Shown: positions 31,080 to 40,777 of the stretch, piece after piece
Layout of the letters: each line of letters opens with the position of its first letter
How positions within the stretch are numbered: position 1 is the stretch's first letter
Source of the DNA: Parietichytrium sp. I65-24A
Taxonomy: Eukaryota; Sar; Bigyra; Thraustochytrida; Thraustochytriidae
Assembly (NCBI GenBank): GCA_012862575.1
Contig: BLSF01000121.1
Location: forward strand, 1 to 51,479
DNA: 51,479 bases
Direction: 5' to 3'
Program-made: the position numbers and the translations under genes
Notes under the pieces: model-generated
The model's input: the letters and a program-made list of their open reading frames with translations, nothing else
Databases searched by the model: none
Told to the model about the DNA's origin: nothing

Positions 31080-32621
31080 AGGAAAGTGGACCCGACTTCC
31101 TCGGTAAGACCATGATGGCGCAGCTAACCTTAACGGTAGGAAGCAGTCCCATTCGAGAACTCTGCTCCCGTTCGTAAGTGAAACGCTGGGGTATTGATAG
31201 CTAGACGGAACGTTAATAGTAGGAATGGATTCTGGTCCTGTCTCCTCCGCCACTGAAAACTCCAAACTCACAAAAAGGACTAAGCATATTTAAGTATTCA
31301 GTAAAAATACTTCGATTCGATGGCGCTCGACAGCTTCTGTGAGAGATAAAGATGAGAGAGAGAACGAAACTTGTGAACTCTGTTCAACTGCCAGTCCTCT
31401 CGGAAAAGCACCGGCATGTCTGTTTCCCCGAGTGGAGTCTGGCCTGTTCTTTAGGAACGAAAATGCGCACGCTTCCAACAAGAATGTCCCCCAATCTAAC
31501 GAGGTACTATTGTTAACGATAAACGCAACTCGGTTGTCCCGGAAAAGGCCGAGAAAGCAATGGTTCGCAGTTTTCACTGAAGGCGTAGTGGTAACTGCTA
31601 CGTACCAATGAGATTGCGTAGTGCTCGTCCCAGATAAATTCTCGGTCCGATTTAAGGTGTTCACTGATAACAAATGCCTAATTAGGACTGTGTAGAACGC
31701 TTGCGCATGCAACTGAAAGGCACTAGCTCGCAAGCAGTGTGATTTAAGGTGGTTTGAAAACACAGCTCTAGACTTTGTCTTTTACGTCAGTACGATTCGT
31801 TTAATGTGCGCACGTTGCTCTCTCGTCACAGATGCACCAAGTGAATTATATCTCCCTTTTAAACGACTACGCGCTTTCGTGTTCCGCTGTGCTGTAGTGA
31901 CATGGTGTATAAGCCCGTCTATCCAAGCCCGTCTATCCAAGTCATAGGCCCGTAAAATAAAATGGTCGAAACCCAGCAGCCTTACTACTCAGTTATTCGA
32001 CTGGATACAAGTACTCTTATAGAAATTAGATAAATTAGATACTCCCACTGTAGCACACATGCCCTGGCCCTCCACCTAACTTTATGTATAGAACTCCTCA
32101 GGTGTGCCACGAAAGTGCATCTAACTTTAGTGCTGTGAAGGTTCCGATTCTGGCAATGCAGGAGAAAGTACAGCCGCGATTGACTGCATCGAAATGATGC
32201 GTGCATTGAGCATTGTGCATTGTGCATTGTGCATTGTGCATTGTTGTGCACGGTGGACAGCCCTCGCAAGCCTTTGAAGACAGCGACAAGACGTGAGAAG
32301 ACCAAGCTGATAATATAGAAAGCAGCGATGAGATTTCGAGGTCAGTTTACACACATTTGACTGGCTTTCCGGCACGTGTGGCAAAGAGTTTAGGTACCTT
32401 CGACCTGGTTTCCTTTTCCCCCCCTACACGCTGTGCTTTGACACACACGGGCAAAGTTCACGTGGATGATGGACAGCCCATAACATAACCTGCCTGCGAG
32501 GGCATGATGATTGACAGAGCATGTGCACCAGACGTGCACACATTGATCGATTTCAAGGACTTCAAATTGTAGTTCTCGAGAGAGAAAAGCGGGGAAACTT
32601 GCACAGCTCGATTTCGCTATA
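31080..32621. other. gene-poor segment with CATTGTG repeat
   Basis: Open frames at 31290-31763 (minus) and 31339-31611 (plus) overlap and show no family signal. A 7-bp GCATTGT repeat of about six units lies at 32201-32250. CCGTCTATCCAAG is repeated near 31915-31940. There is no convincing gene; the segment could be an old mobile element or a long untranslated region. Confidence 0.5.
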
Positions 32622-34046
32622 CTATGGTATACGTAAAGCCGGGAGGTGACCCAACTTGGCGTCTACTAGGTCGTCAAGGTCCGGGTCCGCTAGTGATTTG
32701 GGCTTCGGGGTCGAGGAATCTAGCGCGTCAAACGCCTCGAACAAAAGGATCTGTTTGCCTGGCGAAAAGACCCAGTCTGCATCACGGGCGATTACGAGGA
32801 AGAGCTGCTTTAGCATGAAATCTGCCAGAATCGGATGCCTTTCGTTGCACAATGAACTAAGCTGGCTACATAACGTTTCATCAATATCGGACTCCTCCAA
32901 TTGGAACCTGATCTCGGGGGACGCCTGAATGGCCACTCGCTGGTTCTTGATGAAGATTTTTGTGCGATTTGAGACCTCCTCTTCACAGCCGGCCTGTGGC
33001 CAAAAGCCGTTCCTCTGAAAGAAACTGTGCAGTCCTTGCAAAGCAGCATGAAAACTTTTCGTTCGGTCCATGTATGCATCAGAGCTAACGAATGCCCCAT
33101 TTAATAGAGCCATCCGCATGCTATCCCAAGACGTTTGAGCCGCTGCGCTGTCCTTGCCCTCCGGCGGTGACTGCGCGACTACTGATTGAACTCTTTCCAC
33201 AACGCCACTGTTGGGAACAGCAGTGGCCAACAGCTTCCGAATACCCTTGCTTTGCGAGGCCAAGTCCACCGAGAACTGGTAGCGCTTGGGCATGCAGTCA
33301 TTCACGCGCAACACACAGTCCCCGAGCGCTCTGGAGGCGTCCGGGTCGCTCCTGCTGCGAAGAGATGTCACTACCACTTGATCTCCCACCTTGAATATAA
33401 ATCTTCCATCTTCATCGTACAGCTGAAAAGTTGAACCGTCCCCGGTGATCCTCTTGATGCTCCGTGCACTGTTGGGCTCTAGAATGACATGGCCTGCATC
33501 GCCTCCTAGCTCCTCGGTTGCCCCACTCACCTTCGCCCCATCCGCTCGCCTCACGAACATGCTCGAACCCAGGCCGAGAACATTCAAGCTCACCAAAAAC
33601 CTGCAATTGGCCCAAATGCACATTTCGTCCACCATAATTGCCTGGTGCTGTGGCGCGCCAATCATCACCACGCCTTCCGAGCCGCTCACCATCGCCTCAG
33701 TCACAGCATCCGCGTACTCCACGCCATCTCGCCGGTCAAGATCCTTCCCCACACCGACAACTCTGATGCCACCATCCCCCCAGCGAGACCGGAGCCCGCT
33801 TCGATCCTTCTGCACGGCGATAGCGACCTCCTCCAGAGCCCACTCTTCCCACACTGCTATCAGCAGTCGCGGGGACATCTTCCCGTCCGCGCCAGTGGCT
33901 TTAGCACCTTTCGCGCTCAAATTTAGTCGCTTTCGCGCACAACTGGAACTACTTGAACACCAGCAAACCAGACGACTTTCGCCACTGCCACAGTTTAGCA
34001 TAGCTGTTTGCGTGAGGTTGGTAACGGTTATGTATGGCCCCATCAT
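32622..34046 (-). CDS. divergent, isolated ubiquitin E1 N-terminal-half-like protein
   Basis: A 474-residue protein if it starts at ATG 34046; Met57 (MSPRLLIAVWEEWALEE) is an alternative start. Parts recall the first (inactive-adenylation plus FCCH) half of Uba1-type E1 enzymes. VVMIGAPQHQAIMVDEMCIWANCRFLV then GLGSSMF resembles the ...VVVLTN...CHNRGI...GLFGQLF part of E1. A beta-rich FCCH-like segment follows. Near the end come FHAALQGLHSFFQRNGFWP and RHPILADFMLKQLFLVIA...QILLFEAFDAL, as in the stretch E1s have before the active adenylation domain. I see no GxGxxG ATP loop, no catalytic-Cys domain and no ubiquitin-fold domain. If correct, it cannot activate ubiquitin alone and may be a regulatory or relic subunit. 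The match is by eye and distant. Confidence 0.45.
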   Translation of the reverse strand: MMGPYITVTNLTQTAMLNCGSGESRLVCWCSSSSSCARKRLNLSAKGAKATGADGKMSPRLLIAVWEEWALEEVAIAVQKDRSGLRSRWGDGGIRVVGVGKDLDRRDGVEYADAVTEAMVSGSEGVVMIGAPQHQAIMVDEMCIWANCRFLVSLNVLGLGSSMFVRRADGAKVSGATEELGGDAGHVILEPNSARSIKRITGDGSTFQLYDEDGRFIFKVGDQVVVTSLRSRSDPDASRALGDCVLRVNDCMPKRYQFSVDLASQSKGIRKLLATAVPNSGVVERVQSVVAQSPPEGKDSAAAQTSWDSMRMALLNGAFVSSDAYMDRTKSFHAALQGLHSFFQRNGFWPQAGCEEEVSNRTKIFIKNQRVAIQASPEIRFQLEESDIDETLCSQLSSLCNERHPILADFMLKQLFLVIARDADWVFSPGKQILLFEAFDALDSSTPKPKSLADPDLDDLVDAKLGHLPALRIP

Positions 34047-34077
34047 TGATCATTGATCATGGATCATTGATCATGGT
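34041..34077. repeat. TTGATCA palindrome repeat at the start of the E1-like gene
   Basis: The palindrome TGATCA recurs four times in 37 bp, directly overlapping and preceding ATG 34046 on the minus strand. It would lie in the 5' untranslated leader or core promoter. Confidence 0.7.
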
Positions 34078-34432
34078 GAGTCATCTTTATCCAATGGACA
34101 CGGAGCATGAGCAAGCCTTGTTTGTCCACGGACAAGGACTCGTGCGAAGCCGCAGAGCCAAGGGCAAACGAGATCGCGGGCGATGAGTTCAGATTCGCTG
34201 CCTGTGCTAGCTAGATATTTGCTGTGTTTTGTTGGGCGGTGATTGGTGAAAGCGAAACTGAGATTCCCACGGGGAAAAAGTGTGACAAGCCACGGAGCCG
34301 GCCTCGGCGCAATCGTGGGCGATAATTGAGTATTCTTGCTCTTTGAGCTCAATTCGTATTGTATTTGCATTTCTTTTTTCTATTATGTGTAAATTTGCAC
34401 TTGTCTGCGCTCGAGGCCCAGAGTGTGCAACC

Positions 34433-35140
34433 CTAGATGGCCTTTTTGGCAGGAGCCCGGGGCTCGCCGAAGACGTAGCGCTTGAAACGTTTGTAAAAGT
34501 TTTGCAACGCAGCAATGAGAGTCCTGAAGATCCCCATCTTCGTGAGACGGTCACCAAAGTCGCTCGCGTCAATGAGACCGGCGTGCTTTCCGTCAAGCTT
34601 CTCTTGAAGTACACCCCAAATATTCGTGATGTTCGGACGATCTTTAGCGCCACCAATGTTCGCAAGGTCTGGGATCATTTTCCAGCGAAACAAGACCTCT
34701 GAACCCTTATTGACGACGAGCACTCCTGGCTGGGCCATGCCATTTGCGTACTTTTTGATTTGAGGGTGATTCTTATAAAACCAAGTGTCGTAGCCCTCCT
34801 CACCGTGAAACCCGCATATCACAATTGAAAGCAGCCCTGTTCGGCGCAGATACTTTGCGAGATGGTGCTGCGGGTCGCCAATCACAGCGTAGTCCAGTGA
34901 CATGGACTTGGCAGTCCTACTCGCCGCCGCCTGGCTCTGAGCGCAAATTGCCAGAACTTGTCCTCCCCGGGCATCAATCTCACTATGTATCGCTTGGAGC
35001 TCTCTCAGATAGCCCATGCAGAACGGGCACCACTCGCCACGATAAAAGACAATCAGGGTGAACGTTTTGGCTGCCACAGTCTCATTAAACCATCTCTCAG
35101 CGCTCTCGCTTGTCCACTCGACATCTTGCACAAGGCTCAT
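34433..35140 (-). CDS. AhpC/TSA-family peroxiredoxin-like protein
   Basis: A 235-residue thioredoxin-fold protein. After a short N-terminal helix it has LIVFYRGEWCPFCMGYLREL at about 28-47, a CxxC in the peroxiredoxin position, then QVLAICAQSQ, YAVIGDP and PGVLVVNKGSEVLFRWKM. It belongs with the AhpC/TSA peroxiredoxin-like proteins that carry WCPFC or WCPYC. The likely role is thiol-dependent peroxide or disulfide reduction, in the cytosol as no signal peptide is visible. The C-terminus is basic and ends AKKAI. ATG 35140 is the natural start. It lies 386 bp upstream of the E1-like gene on the same strand; no functional link is evident. Confidence 0.8.
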   Translation of the reverse strand: MSLVQDVEWTSESAERWFNETVAAKTFTLIVFYRGEWCPFCMGYLRELQAIHSEIDARGGQVLAICAQSQAAASRTAKSMSLDYAVIGDPQHHLAKYLRRTGLLSIVICGFHGEEGYDTWFYKNHPQIKKYANGMAQPGVLVVNKGSEVLFRWKMIPDLANIGGAKDRPNITNIWGVLQEKLDGKHAGLIDASDFGDRLTKMGIFRTLIAALQNFYKRFKRYVFGEPRAPAKKAI

Positions 35141-35785
35141 TCTTCAACAACCAACTGGCATACCAACCTGGTTTGTCGACGTTCGGGGTTTGCTTTCAGA
35201 CAAAATGCTGCGCTCCCTGCCAGTGCCGGCGCAGTTGCTCACGCATCTCGGATCGTCGGCGCAGAAGCTCCTTTGACCGAGCTCACGTTAGCTCGAGATC
35301 TTTTCCTACGTAAAGAATGCTCGGCTCAATCGAGTTTGTGCGGGCGGTGCAGTACCGGTACCGGTACCACCGGTTATCCTTGCTTTACCGTGACGCCGTC
35401 CAAGCCTTGTCCTAGCCACCCGGATTATACGCAACGAGACACAATATGAGTACGGTTCGCGAGATGCAAAGTGCGGCGATAACCTGCACAATTTGAGAAC
35501 GCACACTGCGCAAACGCGGCACTTGGCGCCTCGGCGAAAGTTTTGTTTGTAAACACCAGCGTGAACTTGCAAGCGATTCGACGATATCTCGCGAAGCGGT
35601 ACTAAACGATTGAGTGTCTGAAAGGGAGATGCACGGAACGCCCGAACACTGTGCTTGCGGTTAGATCGCGTCTCTACATTCCCAGCTTCCGTATAGCCTC
35701 TCTTCCAGGACAAAACTTGTGCGCGTATTCCATCGGCAGCTAATTCGTTCCATCTGCTTCCACAACAGCAAACCCATCCTCAGCA

Positions 35786-35866
35786 CATTGTCAAATTGGC
35801 ACATTCTCAAATTGGCACGTTGTCAGATTGTCAAATTGTCAAATTGGCACATTGGCACATTGGCAT
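35786..35866. repeat. CAAATTGGCACATT tandem repeat
   Basis: Degenerate units of TTGGCACA and TTGTCAAA alternate for about 80 bp. Confidence 0.75.
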
Positions 35867-35940
35867 GCAGCCACATTCACATCCACAGTTTTGGCCCTTC
35901 CTTCTTTCACACTTGCGACGCGGACCTCAGGTCCCGATCC

Positions 35941-36060
35941 GGTTCCAACTCGGTTCTAACCGCGGTTCCGTCCAACACTCGGTTCCAAACTAAGTGAAGC
36001 CACGAAGTGAGAGCGTAAACAAACCCTATCGGAAGGTGGGGTGGTTCCAAACCCGGTTCC
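35941..36060. repeat. GGTTCC motif cluster
   Basis: GGTTCC occurs at 35941, 35964, 35981, 36043 and 36055, with GGTTCT at 35952. It could be a degenerate minisatellite or a site cluster. Confidence 0.55.
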
Positions 36061-36987
36061 GTCGCACTTTTTCGAGTACTAGATGTTCTCAGCAACACTC
36101 AGTAGATTCCAGGAGTTGTAGTGGATTGCACTAGTCCCCGTACGCTCCCTCCAGGGAAAAGCGTTCCGCAACCTTGCAGTACCGCTAGTTAGCCGTGGCA
36201 GTAAGAATCAGGTTGCGTGGTGCAAAGAGTGTGATCAATGCAAGTGCATGTCATCGCGTGCGCGAGGGTACTAGTATGTACCTAATTCAAACAAGTAGTA
36301 TTACAGGAGCATGCAGATGGAAGTTGTGATGCAGGTGAATGTTCAATCAATCAAGGAATACAAAAAGTAAAGCGCAGAATGAATTCTCAATTCACTGCCA
36401 GAGAAAAGTGAAAGGTGAAAAGGGAGAAGAGATTGAGCCTGTTATGGCCTGTAAAGATGAGAAGTTTTCTTTTCTCACAGTCAGTGCAAGACGAGCAAAG
36501 TCACTGCAAGTTGTTGCAAACACTTTGCACTGAAAGTGAGTTCCTGCACATCCTGCACCATGCACGCCAGTAAACTGTCAACTGCCAATGCCAAATGTAA
36601 ACTCCCCGTATAACGTAAACCTGAAGTCTGAACGTTAGTTTTGTGAATTGGTGGATGGCAATCATGGCAATCATGGCAATCATGGCATGGAAGGCGGCTG
36701 GTCTTGCTTCGGTACTAGTACCCGGCACCAGTAGCATGCACCTCGCAAGGGACTGGGAAGTCTTGCAAAGAGTATGGGACTCCAACCAATAAAGGAACTA
36801 CTGGAACGGCAAGTTTATGTGCGAGTAGAGCAAGTACGTAGCGTGTTGGTCGCACACCACTGCAATGCTTTGTAACCACTCAGGGCTCACGGACCCATAC
36901 GGGATCCTGGCATTGCTTGCAAGAATGTGATGAGCCAGCAGAATCGAAACTGATCGCTGTGCGCGTTTGGAAATAGACGAAGCGACG

Positions 36988-38019
36988 ATGACGCTGCGAG
37001 CCGTACTGCTAGGCGTGGTGGCAGCCTTCTCGGCCGGAGCGAGTATTGCGATTCAGTCGAGTGTGAATGCCGCGTTAGCTGGTCCGTCCGGGAGCCCATT
37101 CGCGGCCACGATGATCAGCTTTGCGACTGGTGTCATCGTGCTTGGGTTGATGGCGCCCTTCTCCATGGGCCAGACGAAAGCCGAAAAGGTGGACAAACCG
37201 GTTTACAAGTGGATGTGGGTATGTGGCGGCGTCTTTGGTGCCTACCTGGTGACCATGGGGACATGGCTTGGACCAAAACTTGGGTTTAGTCTCTTTTCAG
37301 TTTGCGTGGTGTTCGGGCAGCTTGCAGCGTCCATGGTGTTGGACCACATTGGGGTGATGGACATGGAACGCTCTCCAATCACAATTCAGAAAACCATCGG
37401 AATGACAATCGTCCTTGCGGGATCTGCTCTTGCTGTTGCGGAGCGTTTCCAGGTTGACATTGACAACGTTTTACTCTTTCTCGTTCAGATCTTACTCACG
37501 GTTCTGGCTGGCGTTGTCACCTCCTTCACTGTGCCCGTGAACAGCGCATTCACATTCCGTTACGGGACGCTCTCTCACCGGACATCTTTGCTTGTGTTTG
37601 TGGTTGGCACTGTGGTGGTGGCAATCATCTGGGCAGTCGCTTACAGCGTATCTGAGGAGGCGCGGAACATGGACTTTTCGCTTGCAACACCATGGATGTT
37701 TTTGGGTGGCCTGCTGGGCTCTGGTTTCGTCATTGCGACCACCGCGCTAGGCCCAGTTCTCGGAGTATCCCTCCTTTTTATTTCGATTGTTGCAGGTCAG
37801 CTGATCACTTCTGTGTTTATCGATCATTTTGGGTTATTCAGGTCCCCGGTGGTGGAAGCTTCTGCCCTTCGCGTCGGTGGAATTGCGATTTTGCTTCTTG
37901 GTGCGATCATCTTTCAAGTAGATCTTTCTACTTTGCGACGCGGCAAGCGTACGGAGGATGAAAAGGTGGACGAGACCGCGGTAATTAGTACCGGTCGGGC
38001 TGCGGAAGACATGCTTTAA
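36988..38019 (+). CDS. YdcZ/DUF606-type DMT transporter, two-domain
   Basis: A 343-residue membrane protein with about ten transmembrane segments and no intron. The start is ATG 36988 (MTLRAVLLGVVAAFSAG); the frame upstream begins with TTG. It is a fusion of two YdcZ/DUF606 units of the drug/metabolite transporter superfamily. The first has SAGASIAIQSSVNAALA, WLGPKLGFSLFSVCVVFGQLAASMVLDHIG; the second has the parallel set TTALGPVLGVSLLFISIVAGQLITSVFIDHFG. The family is mainly bacterial, where the two units are often separate genes. The substrate is unknown. The C-terminal tail is short, hydrophilic and cytosolic by inference. AATAAA lies just after the stop at 38021. Confidence 0.85.
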   Translation: MTLRAVLLGVVAAFSAGASIAIQSSVNAALAGPSGSPFAATMISFATGVIVLGLMAPFSMGQTKAEKVDKPVYKWMWVCGGVFGAYLVTMGTWLGPKLGFSLFSVCVVFGQLAASMVLDHIGVMDMERSPITIQKTIGMTIVLAGSALAVAERFQVDIDNVLLFLVQILLTVLAGVVTSFTVPVNSAFTFRYGTLSHRTSLLVFVVGTVVVAIIWAVAYSVSEEARNMDFSLATPWMFLGGLLGSGFVIATTALGPVLGVSLLFISIVAGQLITSVFIDHFGLFRSPVVEASALRVGGIAILLLGAIIFQVDLSTLRRGKRTEDEKVDETAVISTGRAAEDML

Positions 38020-38207
38020 AATAAAATTTTGTTAATTTTGATTTGCGGTTCAATTATAGAGAACCCAAGGAAACTGACGGACAGCGAATCAGGAGACCCT
38101 GAAAGTGAAAATGTTATAGCTTACTAATTAAATTAAATGTGTTTCGTACTGTACCTACACTTGCGCGCCAGAATGCGCGCATTTCTATTTTACAAGGTTG
38201 CTTTCCA

Positions 38208-40301
38208 TTATGATACATCTGCTTCCCCCGACTGATGAAGGAGCTTCCAGAGCAGAATCTCTTGTTGCAACTCCCTCTCATCCTTCAAGTCCTCAATTAA
38301 GAGTTCCTTGCCAGTTTTGGGGCACGTTTCAGAGACAGTGCGGAGGTGGTGTTCAATCGCCTGTTTGTCGTACGTCGCTCCGTTCGCGCTGACGGGGTCT
38401 CTCATTAACCGCTTTGACAGACTGCAAATGTAAAGGTTAGGGACCTTTGAAGTGGGGGGCCCTTCGGCTGACTTCCCCTCCCCAGGTTCGAATTCGATAT
38501 CTCTCAATGTTGAGTCGACCGCAGAAGGAGCTGAATGCCTCCGGATTCCACACACCCCGGGTCCTTTGCTGTTAATGACTGCTGCACTCCCATCGCTTTC
38601 AGATCGCTCGCGCTTTTCCTCGTCGAGACCATCATCCTCCATGCCCGAAACTTCCCGCCAGTCGCTCTTCATACGCGCCCTCCACCACATTTTCAGAGGC
38701 GGAAGAGCCTGCTTGAGATCCTCTCCGTTTTGATTGCTCAGGTCCGTCTCGTTGCAATCAGAAGATGCTGGCATCGATGCTTGAGTTCCGCCACTAAAGT
38801 GTGCGTACATGAAAGTGTTGCTGTCTGCCGACTTGAACTCAACCCACGCACACTGTAAGACACATGGCCGTTGCCACGTGGTGACCAGCGAGCGATCCTT
38901 GTCAGAGTAGAGCTTGCAATAGTAGGGTGCTTCTGCCCCTGACTCCAAGCAGACCATCCACGAACGAGGGTCTTCACTGGCGCCACGGGGTGCCACGATT
39001 AGCCGTAGCATTTCTTGGAACGCAATGCCATCAGTTGCGTCATGGGAGGGCAACACCAGAGCTTGCTCATTAAACGCATAAGCAATACGGATGCGTTCCT
39101 GGACAGAGAGTTTGTTAAGCCAGTGCTCCAACTGGAGTCCGTTCTGGAACGCCCCAAGCTTTGAGTTATAGCAGCAAGAGACATTGTACAACAACAGCCA
39201 CGCAATCTGTCGGTGGAGGCGACCGCCAAAGTCTGCCTTCTCTTCCACGCACTCCAGTAGTTCCTGGGTGAAATCAAGTCGCCCTATCTCACGTTGCACA
39301 CCTACTTCGTAGCTAAGCGACACCAGGAACTCGATCGCGGCGTCGAACCCAAAGACCTGAAAGCGGTCTTGTAGCGGGCAAGGCGGTGGGGAACTCATTC
39401 TTTTTCTCAAGCCAGACATTTCATAGTAGAAACGCCCGCGGGCATCGTCATACAGCTCCACGCAGCCGCGGTCCCTCGTGGCAGCATCTTTCCAAACACG
39501 TTTAAGGAAAGGCAAACATGCAGCTTTGGTGAAGTTTCCAAGGCCAAGAAACGATCGAAATTCAAACCCGTCTCCCGGAAGCACGTCGCACACGCGCTTG
39601 AATACTCGAAGACAGGTGAAGAGCCTCGTTTCCGCAAAAGGTGCTTTTGTCTCAACCATGCTCCAGAGTATTTCTCCTACTGACCCAAAGTCCATGATAG
39701 CCTCCGAAAGTGCCAGAATGCGCAAGCAAAATTCCGACAGCAAATGCTCCTCAACTTGGTCCTCCGCGCCTTTCTCATCCTCGTCGTCTTCATCGCTACT
39801 GTCTCCAGAGCTGTTGCTGCACGAGTAGTAGTGCGCTGGAGAAGCGAGCTCGTCTATTAGTCTGCAAAAGTTCAGGACAAGATCGCTGTCCATCTCCGGG
39901 GAGAGAATACCCTCCCAATACAGTACGCGAAGAATCCCCGCGAAAATCTTCTTAGTCTCTGACCAGTGCAAGTCGATGTCGGCCTTGCCATTCACCAAGC
40001 TGAAGAGCGAGAAGATGTCACTGAGCCGAATTTTGTCCTTGTATATACGTATCATGAGGTGAAGCACCTGCTTTTGCACGTCCACTGAATCGTCGAAGCT
40101 TCTTTCGAAGAACGGCGTCTCCAATTTGCGCAGCGCGAGCTTCTTCATCTTGGCTGTGAGCCGCCCCTCCCTGGCCATCGCATTGAGCGCCTCCAAGTAC
40201 TCTAGCAGCTCTTCCTCGTGCTCCATCCCCCGCCCGTCTTCGTCCATCATCCGCACCGCTGCATCGCTATCTGGCGCACCTCTCCATCGCTCTAGCAGCA
40301 T
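38208..40301 (-). CDS. U-box protein, probable E3 ubiquitin ligase
   Basis: A 697-residue protein from ATG 40301. The longer frame upstream begins with TTG and would add a hydrophobic stretch that looks like a signal peptide but has no ATG. Residues 1-600 are mostly helical with an acidic patch (SSDEDDEDEKGAEDQ). No known repeat is identified, though ARM-like helices are possible. The U-box is at the C-terminus, about residues 620-690: PNLYICSLSKRLMRDPV, NGATYDKQAIEHHL, CPKTGKEL. U-boxes recruit E2 enzymes without zinc. C-terminal placement is as in CHIP and UFD2; the substrate-binding part would be the long N-terminal region. Confidence 0.78.
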   Translation of the reverse strand: MLLERWRGAPDSDAAVRMMDEDGRGMEHEEELLEYLEALNAMAREGRLTAKMKKLALRKLETPFFERSFDDSVDVQKQVLHLMIRIYKDKIRLSDIFSLFSLVNGKADIDLHWSETKKIFAGILRVLYWEGILSPEMDSDLVLNFCRLIDELASPAHYYSCSNSSGDSSDEDDEDEKGAEDQVEEHLLSEFCLRILALSEAIMDFGSVGEILWSMVETKAPFAETRLFTCLRVFKRVCDVLPGDGFEFRSFLGLGNFTKAACLPFLKRVWKDAATRDRGCVELYDDARGRFYYEMSGLRKRMSSPPPCPLQDRFQVFGFDAAIEFLVSLSYEVGVQREIGRLDFTQELLECVEEKADFGGRLHRQIAWLLLYNVSCCYNSKLGAFQNGLQLEHWLNKLSVQERIRIAYAFNEQALVLPSHDATDGIAFQEMLRLIVAPRGASEDPRSWMVCLESGAEAPYYCKLYSDKDRSLVTTWQRPCVLQCAWVEFKSADSNTFMYAHFSGGTQASMPASSDCNETDLSNQNGEDLKQALPPLKMWWRARMKSDWREVSGMEDDGLDEEKRERSESDGSAAVINSKGPGVCGIRRHSAPSAVDSTLRDIEFEPGEGKSAEGPPTSKVPNLYICSLSKRLMRDPVSANGATYDKQAIEHHLRTVSETCPKTGKELLIEDLKDERELQQEILLWKLLHQSGEADVS

Positions 40302-40448
40302 CCTTTTCCGCGGGCCGCCCAACAATAAATCGCCTGCCTTCCGCCACCACCAGGCACCTTCCGCAGCCAGCACCGAGCTTGAGAGCGGAGATCTCAAAGC
40401 ACAAAGCACGACCAAAAGGATTCTCCAACTCCCCAAGTTCCCAAGGTC

Positions 40449-40485
40449 CTTCAGTTACCCGCGTACACTTCAGTTACCCGCGTAC
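40449..40485. repeat. 18-bp direct repeat CTTCAGTTACCCGCGTAC
   Basis: Two exact copies, 40449-40466 and 40468-40485, with a 19-bp period, lie about 150 bp upstream of the U-box start. Confidence 0.8.
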
Positions 40486-40504
40486 CCACCACCCTGACCT
40501 CTTT

Positions 40505-40620
40505 GGCCTCTAAATTGTGGTGTTCTGAGGTTCTGAATTTGGTGCTCTGAGGTTCTAAATTTTGGTGTTCTGAGGTTCAAGTTTCCGAGGTTTTGTTTCT
40601 GAGGTTCTAATTTTGGTCCG
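40505..40620. repeat. TTCTGAGGTTCTAAATTTTGGTG tandem repeat
   Basis: About five degenerate units of 20-28 bp built on TTCTGAGGTTC. The rest of 40621-41420 holds no gene. It has a CT run flanked by an inverted repeat (40726-40777). Confidence 0.75.
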
Positions 40621-40725
40621 CCGTACCATACCTCACAAACCCTCACTCACATACCTCACCAGCTCCCGAAACCTAGCTACGGAAAATCCGTAGTTAGAGG
40701 TAGTGGGTGGTAGTACTTGGGCTAG

Positions 40726-40777
40726 GCCGGTCTCAACTGCTCTCTCTCTCTCTCTCTCTTGAGAGTTTTAGACCGGC
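40726..40777. other. inverted repeat around a CT microsatellite
   Basis: GCCGGTCT (40726-40733) and AGACCGGC (40770-40777) flank a loop that is mostly (CT)n. The stem can extend imperfectly into the CTCTC/GAGAG edges. Confidence 0.6.

Larger units (their letters stand above)
35141..36987. other. 1.8 kb intergenic with several minisatellites
   Basis: No gene is seen. It contains a GGTACCGGTACC run at 35353-35374, a CAAATTGGCACATT repeat at 35786-35866, five GGTTCC copies plus one variant in 35941-36060, and an ATCATGGCA repeat at 36656-36687. It separates the divergent peroxiredoxin-like and YdcZ-type genes. Confidence 0.6.

Noticed and set aside
31290-31763. 157-residue minus frame
   Set aside because: No family signal, overlapped by an equally open plus frame, in a region with no other coding evidence.
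40302-40436. N-terminal extension of the U-box protein resembling a signal peptide
   Set aside because: It begins with TTG and has no ATG. A signal peptide would also be odd for a U-box protein, so ATG 40301 is preferred.
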